NCBI RefSeq assembly: GCF_046557915.1
Contig: NZ_JBHEBG010000001.1
Coordinates: forward strand, 372,001 to 436,000
DNA from: JBHEBG01 sp046557915
Lineage (GTDB): Bacteria; Bacteroidota; Bacteroidia; Flavobacteriales; Flavobacteriaceae
Length of the DNA stretch: 64,000 nucleotides
Direction: 5' to 3'
The position numbers and the translations under genes are program-made. Shown in pieces: positions 1 to 8,896 of this stretch (positions are counted from its first letter, which is position 1; each line of letters opens with the position of its first letter). The notes under the pieces are model-generated. The model was not told where the DNA came from and searched no databases. It saw nothing but the letters and a program-made list of their open reading frames with translations.

Positions 1-1660
1 ATCCTGCTGAAACTGCCTTGGTCATCTCCTCCTTTAATTGCGCTATGGAACCAATGATTATTTCTTCCTTTCCATCTTCAGTTCTCCAAATGGGTAAGGG
101 TACGCCCCAATATCTAGAACGGGATAAGTTCCAATCGTTGGCATTGGCCAACCAATTTCCAAACCTGCCTTCTCCTGTTGCTTTTGGCTTCCAATTTATA
201 GATTGGTTCAATGAAAACATTTTGTCTCGCACCTCGGTAACCTTTATAAACCAGGAGTCTAATGGGTAATAGAGAATGGGTTTGTCCGTACGCCAACAAT
301 TGGGATAACTGTGCACATATTTCTCTACTTTAAAGGCCTTGTTCTCTTCCTTTAATTTGATTGCTATTTCTACGTCTACAGACTTTTCGGGCGCCTTACC
401 ATCTTCGTAATATTCGTTCTTAACATACTTTCCGCCCAATTCTTGTAATTCTGGACGGAATCTCCCTTGTAGGTCTACTAAGGGTACCGGATTGCCGTTC
501 TCATCCAGTACCAGCAATGGTGGCACCTCTGGTATGGCTTGTTTGGCTACAAAGGCGTCATCTGCCCCAAAGGTGGGTGCGGTATGTACAATACCAGTAC
601 CGTCCTCGGTCGTAACGAAATCCCCAGAAATAACCCTAAAGGCATTTTCGGGGTTTTCATAGGGTAAGGCATAATCCAAAAGTTGTTCATAGCCAATTCC
701 AACCAAGTCCTTTCCAAGAAAAGTATTGGTAACCAGATAAGGAATTTTTTTGTCTCCGGGCTTGTAATCTGCCAAGGCTTCTTGGGTATCCACGCTATAG
801 AATTTCCCTGTAAACTGCTTACTTACCAAGGCTTCTGCCAGGACCAGTTTTGTTGGGGCAAAGGTATATTGGTTAAAAGTACTTACCAGCACATATTTGA
901 TTTTTGCCCCTACCGTAAGGGCCGTATTGCTGGGCAGTGTCCATGGCGTGGTGGTCCAGGCCAGAAAATAGACATCCCCATCAACTCCTTTAAAGACATC
1001 TGGCAAGGTATCTGCCTTTGTCTTAAATTGAGCTGTTACGGTAGTATCCGTAATATCTTGGTAGGTTCCGGGTTGGTTAAGTTCGTGAGAACTAAGACCG
1101 GTACCCGCTTTGGGAGAATACGGCTGTATGGTGTATCCTTTATAAATAAGCCCTTTGTCGTATATCTGTTTCAATAACCACCAAACAGACTCCATATATT
1201 TGGACTTATAAGTAATATAAGGGTCTTCCATATCTACCCAATAGCCCACCTTCTCCGTCATATCATTCCACACATCGGTATAACGCATTACGGCCTTCTT
1301 ACAGGCGGCGTTGTATTCTTCTACCGATATTTTCTTCCCTATATCCTCTTTGGTAATCCCAAGCTCCTTTTCTACCCCAAGTTCTATGGGTAGACCGTGG
1401 GTATCCCAGCCCGCCTTACGTTTTACCTGAAAACCTTTCATGGTTTTATAGCGCGGAAAAATATCTTTAATGGTACGGGCCATTACATGATGTATCCCTG
1501 GCATTCCATTGGCGGAAGGGGGACCTTCATAAAAAACAAAACTTTCTTTACCCGCTCTGCTCGTAACACTTTTTTCAAAAATGTTGTTCGCTTTCCATTG
1601 GTGCAGCATGTCTTCTGCAACCTTGGGCAAATTCAATCCTTTGTATTCGGCAAACTTCAT
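1..1660 (-). CDS. ileS: Isoleucyl-tRNA synthetase, N-terminal part (runs off the left edge)
   Basis: This class I aminoacyl-tRNA synthetase charges tRNA-Ile in the cytoplasm. The reading frame is open from an ATG at 1660 to the left end, giving 553 codons without a stop. Near the N-terminus it carries the HIGH-type nucleotide-binding signature (PSANGMPGIHH, about residues 48-58). Near the window edge it has the block NLSRSRYWGVPLPIW, typical of the catalytic core of IleRS. The CP1 editing insertion lies between these two. The KMSKS loop and anticodon-binding domain would be beyond the window. The flanking gene on the right is divergent, so ileS has its own promoter in 1661-1800. The family assignment is firm; only the C-terminal half is unseen. 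Confidence 0.96.
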   Translation of the reverse strand, partial: MKFAEYKGLNLPKVAEDMLHQWKANNIFEKSVTSRAGKESFVFYEGPPSANGMPGIHHVMARTIKDIFPRYKTMKGFQVKRKAGWDTHGLPIELGVEKELGITKEDIGKKISVEEYNAACKKAVMRYTDVWNDMTEKVGYWVDMEDPYITYKSKYMESVWWLLKQIYDKGLIYKGYTIQPYSPKAGTGLSSHELNQPGTYQDITDTTVTAQFKTKADTLPDVFKGVDGDVYFLAWTTTPWTLPSNTALTVGAKIKYVLVSTFNQYTFAPTKLVLAEALVSKQFTGKFYSVDTQEALADYKPGDKKIPYLVTNTFLGKDLVGIGYEQLLDYALPYENPENAFRVISGDFVTTEDGTGIVHTAPTFGADDAFVAKQAIPEVPPLLVLDENGNPVPLVDLQGRFRPELQELGGKYVKNEYYEDGKAPEKSVDVEIAIKLKEENKAFKVEKYVHSYPNCWRTDKPILYYPLDSWFIKVTEVRDKMFSLNQSINWKPKATGEGRFGNWLANANDWNLSRSRYWGVPLPIWRTEDGKEEIIIGSIAQLKEEMTKAVSAG

Positions 1661-1809
1661 CGTACCTGTTTCAGTTACTCAAAATTAAGGTTGCAAAATT
1701 ATAAATTTAGATTGAATTTACGGGCTTTCTGGGCAAATGAAATGCGTTAAAAGGATTATGATAACCGATGCGCCCAAAAGACGGCTTCCCCTTCTTATTC
1801 TTTTTTGTT

Positions 1810-1817
1810 TATTTTTG
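1810..1817 (+). promoter_or_regulatory. Candidate -7 promoter element (TAttTTTG)
   Basis: An exact match to the Bacteroidota -7 consensus TAnnTTTG lies 28 bases before the start of the repeat lipoprotein at 1846. I see no clear TTG at the -33 position, so the promoter is only partly supported. Confidence 0.4.
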
Positions 1818-1845
1818 GTTCTAACTATAATTAAAAACACTAGAC

Positions 1846-2175
1846 ATGAAAAAAGTAATTTTGAGTATTGTATTGATTTTTGCATCGTGCATTATGTTTG
1901 TATCGTGCAGGGAAACTGCCGACAAAGCAAAAGAAGCCAGTGAACAGGCTGCAGAGGCAGCCGAAGAAGTAAGTGGTGATATCATAGAGGTAAGTGAAGA
2001 TGCCATCAACAAAGCCAAGGAGGTAGGAGAGGATATGAAAGAAGCAGGTGAAGGTGCTATGGACAAGGCCAAGGAAATTGGGGATGATATGAAGGAAGCT
2101 GGTGAAGATGCCATGGATAAAACCAAGGAAATTGGTGAAGACCTAAAAGATGCCGTAAAGGACGATTCAAAATAA
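1846..2175 (+). CDS. Small lipoprotein with 18-residue charged helical repeats
   Basis: This 109-residue protein begins with a lipoprotein signal ending in the lipobox FVSC (Cys21), so it should be anchored in a membrane. The rest is highly charged and rich in Ala, Glu, Lys and Asp, with no aromatic residues. From about residue 53 an 18-residue unit is repeated: NKAKEVGEDMKEAGEGAM, then DKAKEIGDDMKEAGEDAM, then a decayed third copy beginning DKTKEIGEDLKDA. The periodicity predicts a long amphipathic helix or coiled coil, like LEA-type or YtxH/CsbD-like stress proteins, but I cannot name a family. It stands alone, between its own candidate promoter at 1810 and a strong terminator at 2198. Function is unknown; a stress or envelope-spacer role is only a guess. 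Confidence 0.8.
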   Translation: MKKVILSIVLIFASCIMFVSCRETADKAKEASEQAAEAAEEVSGDIIEVSEDAINKAKEVGEDMKEAGEGAMDKAKEIGDDMKEAGEDAMDKTKEIGEDLKDAVKDDSK

Positions 2176-2197
2176 TTTAAAATTTTTAGGACTTTGG

Positions 2198-2222
2198 AGA
2201 CCCCGCAAATGCGGGGTCTTTT
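2198..2222 (+). terminator. Rho-independent terminator of the repeat lipoprotein
   Basis: A 9-bp perfect stem (AGACCCCGC / GCGGGGTCT) with an AAAT loop is followed by a short T run. It ends just before the stop codon of the convergent TonB receptor gene. Confidence 0.85.
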
Positions 2223-2223
2223 G

Positions 2224-4635
2224 TTAAAAAGTGTAGCCCAACCCTAAAATTAGGTTGGTGCCAGCAGCAGAAATTCCGGAAGAATATGTCCTATACCGCT
2301 GATCCGTAATGTTCTCCATACTTAAAGTGGCTTTTAAGGCATTGGAGATACTGTATTGCGAGCGAAAATTGAGCGTATACCACGACGGCGAAAAGGGATC
2401 CCCATTACCATCAACATCGTACAAATATGCTTTGCTCCTTTCGGATAGGGCCAAATCCTCAAAAGCGATTTCCCCACTGTAATTAAAAAAAAGATCCGTT
2501 CTTAGTTTTTGATTTTTCCATATCAGGTGAAAATCCCCAAAAGTAGGAGCTGCATGTCTGGCCGCACTGTCCGTGCCATCGGCATCCTCTTCTATACCAT
2601 TTGTAATGGTGAGATTGGAAGAGAGTGATAAATTTTCGGACAAAAACGCTTCCATGCCAAACTCAAACCCATATACATAGGCCTTGGCGGCATTTTGTAT
2701 GGCCTGTACATTGCTAAGTTCCCCATTATAAACAATCTGCGTTTCCCCGTTAAACTGAAAATCCCTGCGCACTAAAGCGTCCACAAGGTAGGTATAGAAG
2801 GTAGCTCCTTTTAACACCAACTTATCCTTAAAATTTTTACGTACCCCAAGTTCGGCATTGTATGCATATTCTGGTTCCAGGTCGGGGTTCGGAACTACGA
2901 CAGAACCGGGCTCGGAATCGAATATTTTACCAACATCATCAATATTTGGTGATCTAAAACCGGTAGAACCATTAAGGGTAATTTGTAAATCAGCTTTTGG
3001 AAACCAACTAAATCCAATACTACCGGTTAGGGCTCCGGTGCTAAGGTCTGCGTTGTCAAAAGGAAAAGGAAAAAAAGTAGTATCAAAAACCGCATCTATC
3101 CAAACATGGCTGTACCGCAACCCGGAAAGTAGGCTAAAATTTGGCTTTGCCTTGTATTCCCCATTTATGTAACCTGCAATAGTTTGCCATGTAGACCCAT
3201 CAGGATATCTAGAAGCTGCGGCCGAGACCACATCTGTTTCGATATCTGTTTGGCTTCCCACCGAGGATACTTTGTTAAAAATATATTCGCCTCCATAATA
3301 AAGTCGAAAATTTCCGATTCGTTTGTTTTCAAAATCAATGTTCATGGAGATCGCATCTACCTTTTCTTGGGTGGAAAAACGTATTGGGTCTTGGAAACCA
3401 CGATCGTTTCTACTTTCTTCAAACCTCTGATAAGCAGCGGTTATTTGCAGTCCGTCATAGAATTTCCCTTTACCAATTTGCGAGGTCTTTAAATTTCCCA
3501 TAAACCATTTCTGCGGCCCGTAGAACCATTCCGCAGAACGCAAGCCATCTCCTGTATTATTAGGTCTAATAAGCCTATCATATCTTGGGAAATCCGAGGT
3601 TTCGGAATAATGCAACCCCAAATCAAAATTCCAATTGCTATCTGGCTTAAAGGCTATTTTTTGCATCAGATTGATTTGATTATAGCCCGAGGAAACCTGT
3701 TTTCTAGGGTTGTTATTTTGAAGTAGAAAATCTGAACCTCCGCTAGTCGCCACATAATTATTTCTAAGATAGGCCAATGGACCGTGCCTCCCCATAGTAA
3801 GGTCATCGAAATCGCTATAGGACACGCTGGTTAAGGATGCCCATTTCTTATTTCCAAGGCCAATATCGGCATGTAAGGTATTTTCGTTGTTCGCCGATGC
3901 ATACCTATAATTATAACTTCCTGTAGTTACAAGACTGTCCGTATCCGAAAGTTGAGGTTCTTTGGTATAAAAATTCATTACTCCTCCAATAGCATCACTC
4001 CCATAAATTACAGAGCCCGGACCAAAAATTACCTCGGTGTTTTTTATGGTAAAAGGATCTATGGAAATTACATTCTGAAGGTTACCTCCCCTAAAAATGG
4101 CATTGTTCATACGTACCCCATCAACCGAAAGCAGCAGTCTATTGGTGGCAAAACCCCTAATTAATGGACTGCCCCCACCCAACTGACTTTTCTGAACAAA
4201 GACTTTACCACTACTTTGAAGTAAATCTGCCGAAGTCTGTGGATTTGTAAATGCTATTGATCTGGCATCCAGGGATACAATTTTTTGGGGAATATCTTTC
4301 TTTTGCTGCTCCCATTTGGAAATGGACATTACAACCTCGTCCAACTGTTCGGTACGTACAATCAGATATACCTTTCTCCCCCGTTTTAAAAGTTGCGATT
4401 TGGTGGCTCTTCTAGTTTGATAACTAAGGTGCCTTATGGTAATTCTCTCATTTTTATCAAAAACTTCCAGATCGCATTTACCATTGGTATCGGACAAAGC
4501 TGTTTTGCTCTTGTCTAAATTATATAGGGCAACGTTATGGATAGGAGTCTGGGTATCTACATCCAAAATTGTTATTTTTTGTGCTGTAACCCCCTGAAAT
4601 ATGAGCAAAATAACGATGATACCTATCCTATGCAT
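2224..4635 (-). CDS. TonB-dependent outer-membrane receptor (haem-receptor-like)
   Basis: This 803-residue outer-membrane beta-barrel should import a scarce ligand using TonB energy. A signal peptide (about residues 1-18, ending VTAQ) precedes a carboxypeptidase-regulatory-like beta domain (about 20-95) typical of Bacteroidota receptors. A plug domain follows, with LIRGFATNRLLLSVDGVRMNN and IFGPGSVIYGSDAIGG, and then the barrel ending in an aromatic residue (LGLGYTF). The plug and the FRSPN...NPDLEPE block resemble the FRAP/NPNL box of haem and haemoglobin receptors. However, no histidine lies between the two halves of that box, so haem specificity is unproven. It starts one base after the recO stop codon, so the two are probably co-transcribed. 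No SusD partner is present. Confidence 0.9.
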   Translation of the reverse strand: MHRIGIIVILLIFQGVTAQKITILDVDTQTPIHNVALYNLDKSKTALSDTNGKCDLEVFDKNERITIRHLSYQTRRATKSQLLKRGRKVYLIVRTEQLDEVVMSISKWEQQKKDIPQKIVSLDARSIAFTNPQTSADLLQSSGKVFVQKSQLGGGSPLIRGFATNRLLLSVDGVRMNNAIFRGGNLQNVISIDPFTIKNTEVIFGPGSVIYGSDAIGGVMNFYTKEPQLSDTDSLVTTGSYNYRYASANNENTLHADIGLGNKKWASLTSVSYSDFDDLTMGRHGPLAYLRNNYVATSGGSDFLLQNNNPRKQVSSGYNQINLMQKIAFKPDSNWNFDLGLHYSETSDFPRYDRLIRPNNTGDGLRSAEWFYGPQKWFMGNLKTSQIGKGKFYDGLQITAAYQRFEESRNDRGFQDPIRFSTQEKVDAISMNIDFENKRIGNFRLYYGGEYIFNKVSSVGSQTDIETDVVSAAASRYPDGSTWQTIAGYINGEYKAKPNFSLLSGLRYSHVWIDAVFDTTFFPFPFDNADLSTGALTGSIGFSWFPKADLQITLNGSTGFRSPNIDDVGKIFDSEPGSVVVPNPDLEPEYAYNAELGVRKNFKDKLVLKGATFYTYLVDALVRRDFQFNGETQIVYNGELSNVQAIQNAAKAYVYGFEFGMEAFLSENLSLSSNLTITNGIEEDADGTDSAARHAAPTFGDFHLIWKNQKLRTDLFFNYSGEIAFEDLALSERSKAYLYDVDGNGDPFSPSWYTLNFRSQYSISNALKATLSMENITDQRYRTYSSGISAAGTNLILGLGYTF

Positions 4636-4636
4636 A

Positions 4637-5356
4637 CTAGTTAAAAACTTCGTTCAAAATAGCAAGTGACTTGGGTTTTCTAAATCCCTGCAAATGTAGT
4701 TCAAAATAAAGAACAAGGGATTGCAATAGTTCTTGTCTGTTGTTCTTGTTGATCTTGATGCTATGCATTACATCAAAATTTGTGCCCAAAAAGCTTTTAA
4801 AGATTTTTAAGTTTTCTCCCGAGATCGATGGATTGGAGATAGTGGCATCGGTAAAACTTCCTTCCAACAGATCAAAACTTTGTCCGTCCATATTGGAAGT
4901 GTCCGGGTAGAAACCAAAGTATTTGGTCAGGGTCAATAGAAAAAACAAATGAAAGTTAGCCGCATTGTCATGGGTATCCAACCATTGAAGGGAAGCTTCT
5001 ATAAAACCAAAAAGTCTTGGATTGGCCTCTTCTTCAAAAATACTGTTCCCCAACATCTCTCCCAAAAACAAGGTTATGGCATTCTTGGCAATGTCCGTAT
5101 GTAAGGTAAGGTAGTGATAGTTGACCTTGGCATCTTGTATACGTTCTAGGGTTCCCTTGTCTTTGTGATTTGCTACAAGCTCCAACTGCATCAAAGGCTG
5201 AAAATATGCGGTTTTCAACTTCCCCTTTTTAGCGGTCAATATTCCTTTTATCAAATAGGATTTTAGCCCTCCAGATTCGGTGAAAGCTTTTACAATTAGG
5301 CTGGTATCCCCATATTTTAAGGCAGATAAAACAATAGCTTTGGTGGTAACCCGCAT
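4637..5356 (-). CDS. recO: DNA repair protein RecO
   Basis: RecO acts in RecF-pathway recombinational repair, annealing single strands and helping RecR load RecA onto SSB-coated DNA. The protein has 239 residues, the usual length. It begins with the characteristic OB-fold N-terminus (TKAIVLSALKYGDTSLIVKAF), followed by the helical RecO C-terminal domain (LFLGEMLGNSIFEE..., FHLFFLLTLTKYFGFYPD). No zinc-finger cysteines are visible, as is usual in many Bacteroidota RecO proteins. It is the first gene of a two-gene unit with the TonB receptor, with one base between them. The ATG at 5356 gives the standard family start. Confidence 0.93.
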   Translation of the reverse strand: MRVTTKAIVLSALKYGDTSLIVKAFTESGGLKSYLIKGILTAKKGKLKTAYFQPLMQLELVANHKDKGTLERIQDAKVNYHYLTLHTDIAKNAITLFLGEMLGNSIFEEEANPRLFGFIEASLQWLDTHDNAANFHLFFLLTLTKYFGFYPDTSNMDGQSFDLLEGSFTDATISNPSISGENLKIFKSFLGTNFDVMHSIKINKNNRQELLQSLVLYFELHLQGFRKPKSLAILNEVFN

Positions 5357-5411
5357 TCTTGGTGGTACTTATGGTTTTCCAAAGATAAAAGTATTCGGAG
5401 GAAAATTTGGA

Positions 5412-5445
5412 CAAAAAAGGCCTTCCATACAAAATGGAAGGCCTT
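5412..5445 (-). terminator. Rho-independent terminator of gdhA
   Basis: A 12-bp perfect stem (AAGGCCTTCCAT, 5417-5428, with its complement at 5434-5445) has a 5-base loop. On the minus strand a run of T follows (5412-5418). It lies about 20 bases after the gdhA stop codon. Confidence 0.88.
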
Positions 5446-5464
5446 ATATTTTTCAAGGGTATAT

Positions 5465-6808
5465 TTAGATAACGCCTTGTGCCAGCATGGCATCGGCAAC
5501 CTTAACAAAGCCGGCTATATTTGCACCTTTAACGTAATTGCAATACCCATCCTCTTCTTTTCCGTATTCTATACAAGAATCGTGAATCTCTTTCATAATG
5601 CCCTTGAGCCTTTCATCCACTTCTTCTCGCGTCCAACTTATACGTAAGGAGTTTTGGGACATTTCCAAGCCCGATGTTGCCACGCCACCTGCATTGGAAG
5701 CCTTTCCTGGGGCGAACAAAATTTTGGCCTCATGAAACTCATGTATCGCTTCGGGTGTTGAAGGCATGTTTGCACCTTCCGCCACGCAGATACATCCGTG
5801 CTTAACCAAAGCTTTGGCGCTTGCACCATCCAATTCGTTTTGTGTGGCACATGGTAAAGCAATATCGCAAGGTACTTCCCAAGGTGTTTTTCCTTTATGG
5901 AATTCTGCCGATGCATATTTTTCGGCATATTCCGTTATACGGCCCCTACGCTCATTTTTAAGCTCCATTACAAACGCCAGTTTCTCCATATCTATACCGT
6001 CTGCATCGTAAATATATCCGGATGAATCTGAAAGGGTAACTACCTTTCCGCCCAACTGTAATACTTTTTCTGCCGCATATTGGGCCACATTTCCAGAACC
6101 TGAAATTACCACGGTTTTAGCGCTTATATCTTCATTTCGGGTGTTCAACATGCTCTGCGCAAAATAAACAGTTCCATATCCGGTAGCTTCGGGTCTAATT
6201 TTGGATCCTCCCCAAGAAAGACCTTTACCGGTTAACACACCCGTAAATTCGTTTCGTAATTTCTTGTACATACCAAATAAGAAGCCTATTTCTCTTGCTC
6301 CAACACCAATATCCCCCGCGGGTACATCCGTGTTTGGGCCTATATGCCTGCAAAGTTCTGTCATAAAAGAATGGCAAAAACGCATAACTTCATCATCTGA
6401 TTTTCCTTTGGGATCAAAATCGGAGCCACCTTTACCACCTCCCATGGGAAGTGTTGTTAGGCTGTTCTTAAAGACCTGTTCAAAAGCCAAAAATTTAAGA
6501 ATACTTGCATTTACGGAAGAATGAAAGCGCAATCCTCCCTTATACGGACCAATGGCAGAGTTCATTTGAACCCTATAACCTCTGTTAACATGGATCTCTC
6601 CTTCATCATCTACCCAGGCTACCCTAAAGGACAGTAACCGTTCTGGTTCTACCATCCTTAGCAAAATATTTTTGCCGTTGTAAATTTCGTTTGCTGCAAT
6701 ATAGGGAATTACAGTTTCGGCAACTTCTTGTACAGCTTGGATAAACTCTGGTTCATGACCGTTTCGGCCCTTTACCTCATCCATGAACGCTTTGATTTTT
6801 GCTTCCAT
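5465..6808 (-). CDS. gdhA: NADP-type glutamate dehydrogenase
   Basis: This enzyme interconverts 2-oxoglutarate plus ammonium and glutamate, normally in the assimilatory, NADPH-dependent direction. At 447 residues it matches the short hexameric bacterial GdhA class. The Glu/Leu/Phe/Val dehydrogenase active-site motif LPMGGGKGGSDF places the catalytic lysine near residue 126. The substrate-binding stretch PYKGGLRFHSSVN and the Rossmann segment VVISGSGNVAQYAAEKVLQLGG are also intact. NADP preference is inferred from overall family resemblance, not from a decisive residue. It is a single-gene unit with a candidate promoter at 6857-6864 and a strong terminator at 5412-5445. A palindrome (ATCAATTGAT) lies in its leader at 6822-6831. 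Confidence 0.95.
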   Translation of the reverse strand: MEAKIKAFMDEVKGRNGHEPEFIQAVQEVAETVIPYIAANEIYNGKNILLRMVEPERLLSFRVAWVDDEGEIHVNRGYRVQMNSAIGPYKGGLRFHSSVNASILKFLAFEQVFKNSLTTLPMGGGKGGSDFDPKGKSDDEVMRFCHSFMTELCRHIGPNTDVPAGDIGVGAREIGFLFGMYKKLRNEFTGVLTGKGLSWGGSKIRPEATGYGTVYFAQSMLNTRNEDISAKTVVISGSGNVAQYAAEKVLQLGGKVVTLSDSSGYIYDADGIDMEKLAFVMELKNERRGRITEYAEKYASAEFHKGKTPWEVPCDIALPCATQNELDGASAKALVKHGCICVAEGANMPSTPEAIHEFHEAKILFAPGKASNAGGVATSGLEMSQNSLRISWTREEVDERLKGIMKEIHDSCIEYGKEEDGYCNYVKGANIAGFVKVADAMLAQGVI

Positions 6809-6856
6809 ATAGATAACTTATATCAATTGATTTTTGTTGAATTAAAAATATAGGGG

Positions 6857-6864
6857 CAAAATTA
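6857..6864 (-). promoter_or_regulatory. Candidate -7 element for gdhA (TAatTTTG)
   Basis: An exact TAnnTTTG match on the minus strand lies about 49 bases before the gdhA start. No convincing -33 TTG is visible at the usual distance. Confidence 0.42.
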
Positions 6865-6913
6865 TATTATTTCTATAATTTAACCCCACTTTTTTTAAAA
6901 ATTCGATAAATAA

Positions 6914-8068
6914 TTATCCTATGGCCTGTTCCAGGTCTGCGATCAAATCCTCCACATCCTCAATTCCTACACTTAAACGTATAAGGGCATCTACCACCCC
7001 GCTCTTTTCGCGCTCTTCTTTTGGAATACTGGCATGGGTCATACTTGCCGGATGCCCGGCCAAACTCTCTACCCCGCCTAGGGATTCTGCCAATGTAAAA
7101 ACTTGGAGTCGTTCTACAATTTTTATTGCCTCATCATAGTTACTTCCTTTAGTGATGAAAGAAACCATTCCGCCAAAATCTTTCATTTGCTCTTTTGCAA
7201 CATCATGATTGGGGTGATCTTCAAAACCTGGCCAATACACTTTTTCAATTTTTGGATGTTTCACCAAGAAATTGGCGATAGCCTTCCCATTCTCGCAATG
7301 GCGTTGCATCCTAACATGCAAGGTTTTTATACCCCGTAGCACAAGAAAACTGTCCATGGGCCCGCATACCGCACCACTGGCATTCTGATAAAAATAAAGC
7401 TTGTCCGCAAGTTCCTTGTCCTTTACAACCAAGGCTCCTACAACCACATCGCTATGCCCACCAAGGTATTTGGTTGCGGAATGCATAACAATATCTGCAC
7501 CCAGATCCAGGGGTTTTTGCAGATATGGCGTGGCAAAAGTATTGTCCACTGCCAATAGCACATTGCGTTTTTTGGCTATTTCAGAGACTTTCTTTATGTC
7601 TATTATGTTCATCATAGGATTGGTAGGAGTCTCCAACCATATCAACTTAGTATTGTCATTGATGTATTCCTCGATCTTGGTGGCTTTTTGCATCCCTATA
7701 AAATGGAATTTGATTCCGAATTTCTCATACACCAATCTAAAAAGCCTATAACTGCCTCCATAGAGATCGTTGGTAGAAACCACTTCATCACCTGGTTGCA
7801 ACAGTTTAACAACAGCATCCATAGCCGCAAGGCCACTGGCAAAAGCAAGGCCAAACTCGCCATTTTCTATACTTGCCAACGAATTCTCCAAGGCCGTACG
7901 GGTAGGGTTCCCACTTCTGGAATATTCGTAACCCTGATGCCCGCCCGGGGTGCTCTGAGCGTAGGTGGATGTTTGATAAATTGGAGGCATAACGGCACCA
8001 TAAGCCTTATCGGGTTGTTGTCCTCCGTGAATTGTCTTACTGTTGAATTTTAAGTTTTTTTTGCTCAT
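6914..8068 (-). CDS. metB: Cystathionine gamma-synthase/gamma-lyase (PLP enzyme)
   Basis: This 384-residue enzyme belongs to the Cys/Met-metabolism PLP family and acts in transsulfuration: cystathionine synthesis from an activated homoserine plus cysteine, or the reverse lyase reaction. The PLP lysine is Lys200 in the block HSATKYLGGHSD. Also visible are the phosphate-contacting EYSRSGNPTR near residue 49, WLETPTNP, VDNTFATPYLQ, and the C-terminal SLGGVESLAGHPASMTH. Sequence alone does not separate synthase, gamma-lyase and homocysteine-forming members, so the symbol is tentative. It is a single gene with its own promoter, divergent from and overlapping the promoter of the lipoprotein at 8153. 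Confidence 0.85.
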   Translation of the reverse strand: MSKKNLKFNSKTIHGGQQPDKAYGAVMPPIYQTSTYAQSTPGGHQGYEYSRSGNPTRTALENSLASIENGEFGLAFASGLAAMDAVVKLLQPGDEVVSTNDLYGGSYRLFRLVYEKFGIKFHFIGMQKATKIEEYINDNTKLIWLETPTNPMMNIIDIKKVSEIAKKRNVLLAVDNTFATPYLQKPLDLGADIVMHSATKYLGGHSDVVVGALVVKDKELADKLYFYQNASGAVCGPMDSFLVLRGIKTLHVRMQRHCENGKAIANFLVKHPKIEKVYWPGFEDHPNHDVAKEQMKDFGGMVSFITKGSNYDEAIKIVERLQVFTLAESLGGVESLAGHPASMTHASIPKEEREKSGVVDALIRLSVGIEDVEDLIADLEQAIG

Positions 8069-8086
8069 CGGATGTAATTATCTGCA

Positions 8087-8117
8087 CAAATGTATCGTTA
8101 TCTTTTGGAGAATACAA
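8087..8117 (-). promoter_or_regulatory. Promoter of the cystathionine gamma-synthase gene
   Basis: On the minus strand TTG (8115-8117) and TAcaTTTG (8087-8094) are separated by 20 bases, a good fit to the Bacteroidota -33/-7 consensus. It interleaves with the divergent promoter at 8105-8133. Confidence 0.6.
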
Positions 8118-8133
8118 TCTAGCTGTATTTTTG
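8105..8133 (+). promoter_or_regulatory. Promoter of the DUF3298 lipoprotein
   Basis: TTG (8105-8107) is followed after 18 bases by TAttTTTG (8126-8133), 19 bases before the ATG at 8153. It overlaps the -33 end of the divergent minus-strand promoter. Confidence 0.6.
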
Positions 8134-8152
8134 TCCTACTTAAACCAAGTTT

Positions 8153-8896
8153 ATGAAGACATATTTTGCGTTGTTCACTGCCTTTTTGATGCTCTTTAGT
8201 TGTACCGACACTAACAAACTTACATTGGAACAGGTTAATTATACCTTGGATTCTTGTACAAACTGCCCCAATGTTTCCATAAACGTACCCGCTGCAGCTG
8301 AGGATTCCAAAATTGGTGCTTCAATAAATCGTGCGTTACGCGAAGAGATTATTTCTTTGCTGACCTTTGAGGATGAAAACGAAGCTGTGGATATAGATGG
8401 TGCCATTGCATCTTTCAAAAATGGATTTTTGGAATTGAAAAATAAATATCCGGAGGAAGCCATTGGATGGGAAGCTAAAATTGATGGAAAAGTAGTTTAT
8501 GAAGATACCTTTATGTTGACACTTAAATTGGATTCTTATTTGTTTACGGGTGGGGCGCATGGCTATAGTGCTGTTCGATTTCTCAACTTTAACAAAAAGA
8601 AAGGCAACCAATTAGAAGTCTGGGAACTTTTTGAGAACACTAAGGATTTTAAGCGCTTTGCCGAAAGAAAATTTCGGATTCAGGAAGATATCCCTCAGGA
8701 CGATCCTATTAACAGTACCGGGTTTATGTTCGAAAAAAATGAGTTTTATCTTCCAGAGAATATTGGTTTTACCGAAGAAGGTATGCAACTGCTCTACAAC
8801 CAATATGAGGTTGCCTCTTATGCCGACGGCCCTATTGCGCTTACCCTGCCCTATAACGAAATAAAGAATTATCTGTCTAGAAAAATAAAGTCTTAA
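8153..8896 (+). CDS. Lipoprotein with DUF4163/DUF3298 (RsiV-like) domains
   Basis: This 247-residue protein has a lipoprotein signal (LMLFSC, Cys17), so it is probably anchored facing the periplasm. An N-terminal DUF4163-like region (about 40-130) is followed by a DUF3298-like region with the diagnostic FTGGAHGYSAVRFLNF stretch near residue 126 and a C-terminal segment with YADGPIALTLPYNEIK. In Bacillus the same fold forms the extracellular part of the anti-sigma factor RsiV, which binds lysozyme. Here there is no transmembrane anti-sigma portion and no sigma factor beside it, so only the fold is inferred and not the function. Its last four bases overlap the convergent DinB gene. Confidence 0.75.
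   Translation: MKTYFALFTAFLMLFSCTDTNKLTLEQVNYTLDSCTNCPNVSINVPAAAEDSKIGASINRALREEIISLLTFEDENEAVDIDGAIASFKNGFLELKNKYPEEAIGWEAKIDGKVVYEDTFMLTLKLDSYLFTGGAHGYSAVRFLNFNKKKGNQLEVWELFENTKDFKRFAERKFRIQEDIPQDDPINSTGFMFEKNEFYLPENIGFTEEGMQLLYNQYEVASYADGPIALTLPYNEIKNYLSRKIKS

Noticed and set aside
683..1750. Plus-strand open frames at 683-1177 and 1397-1750
   Set aside because: They lie opposite the ileS frame, show no family resemblance and no start signals, and are typical antisense shadows.
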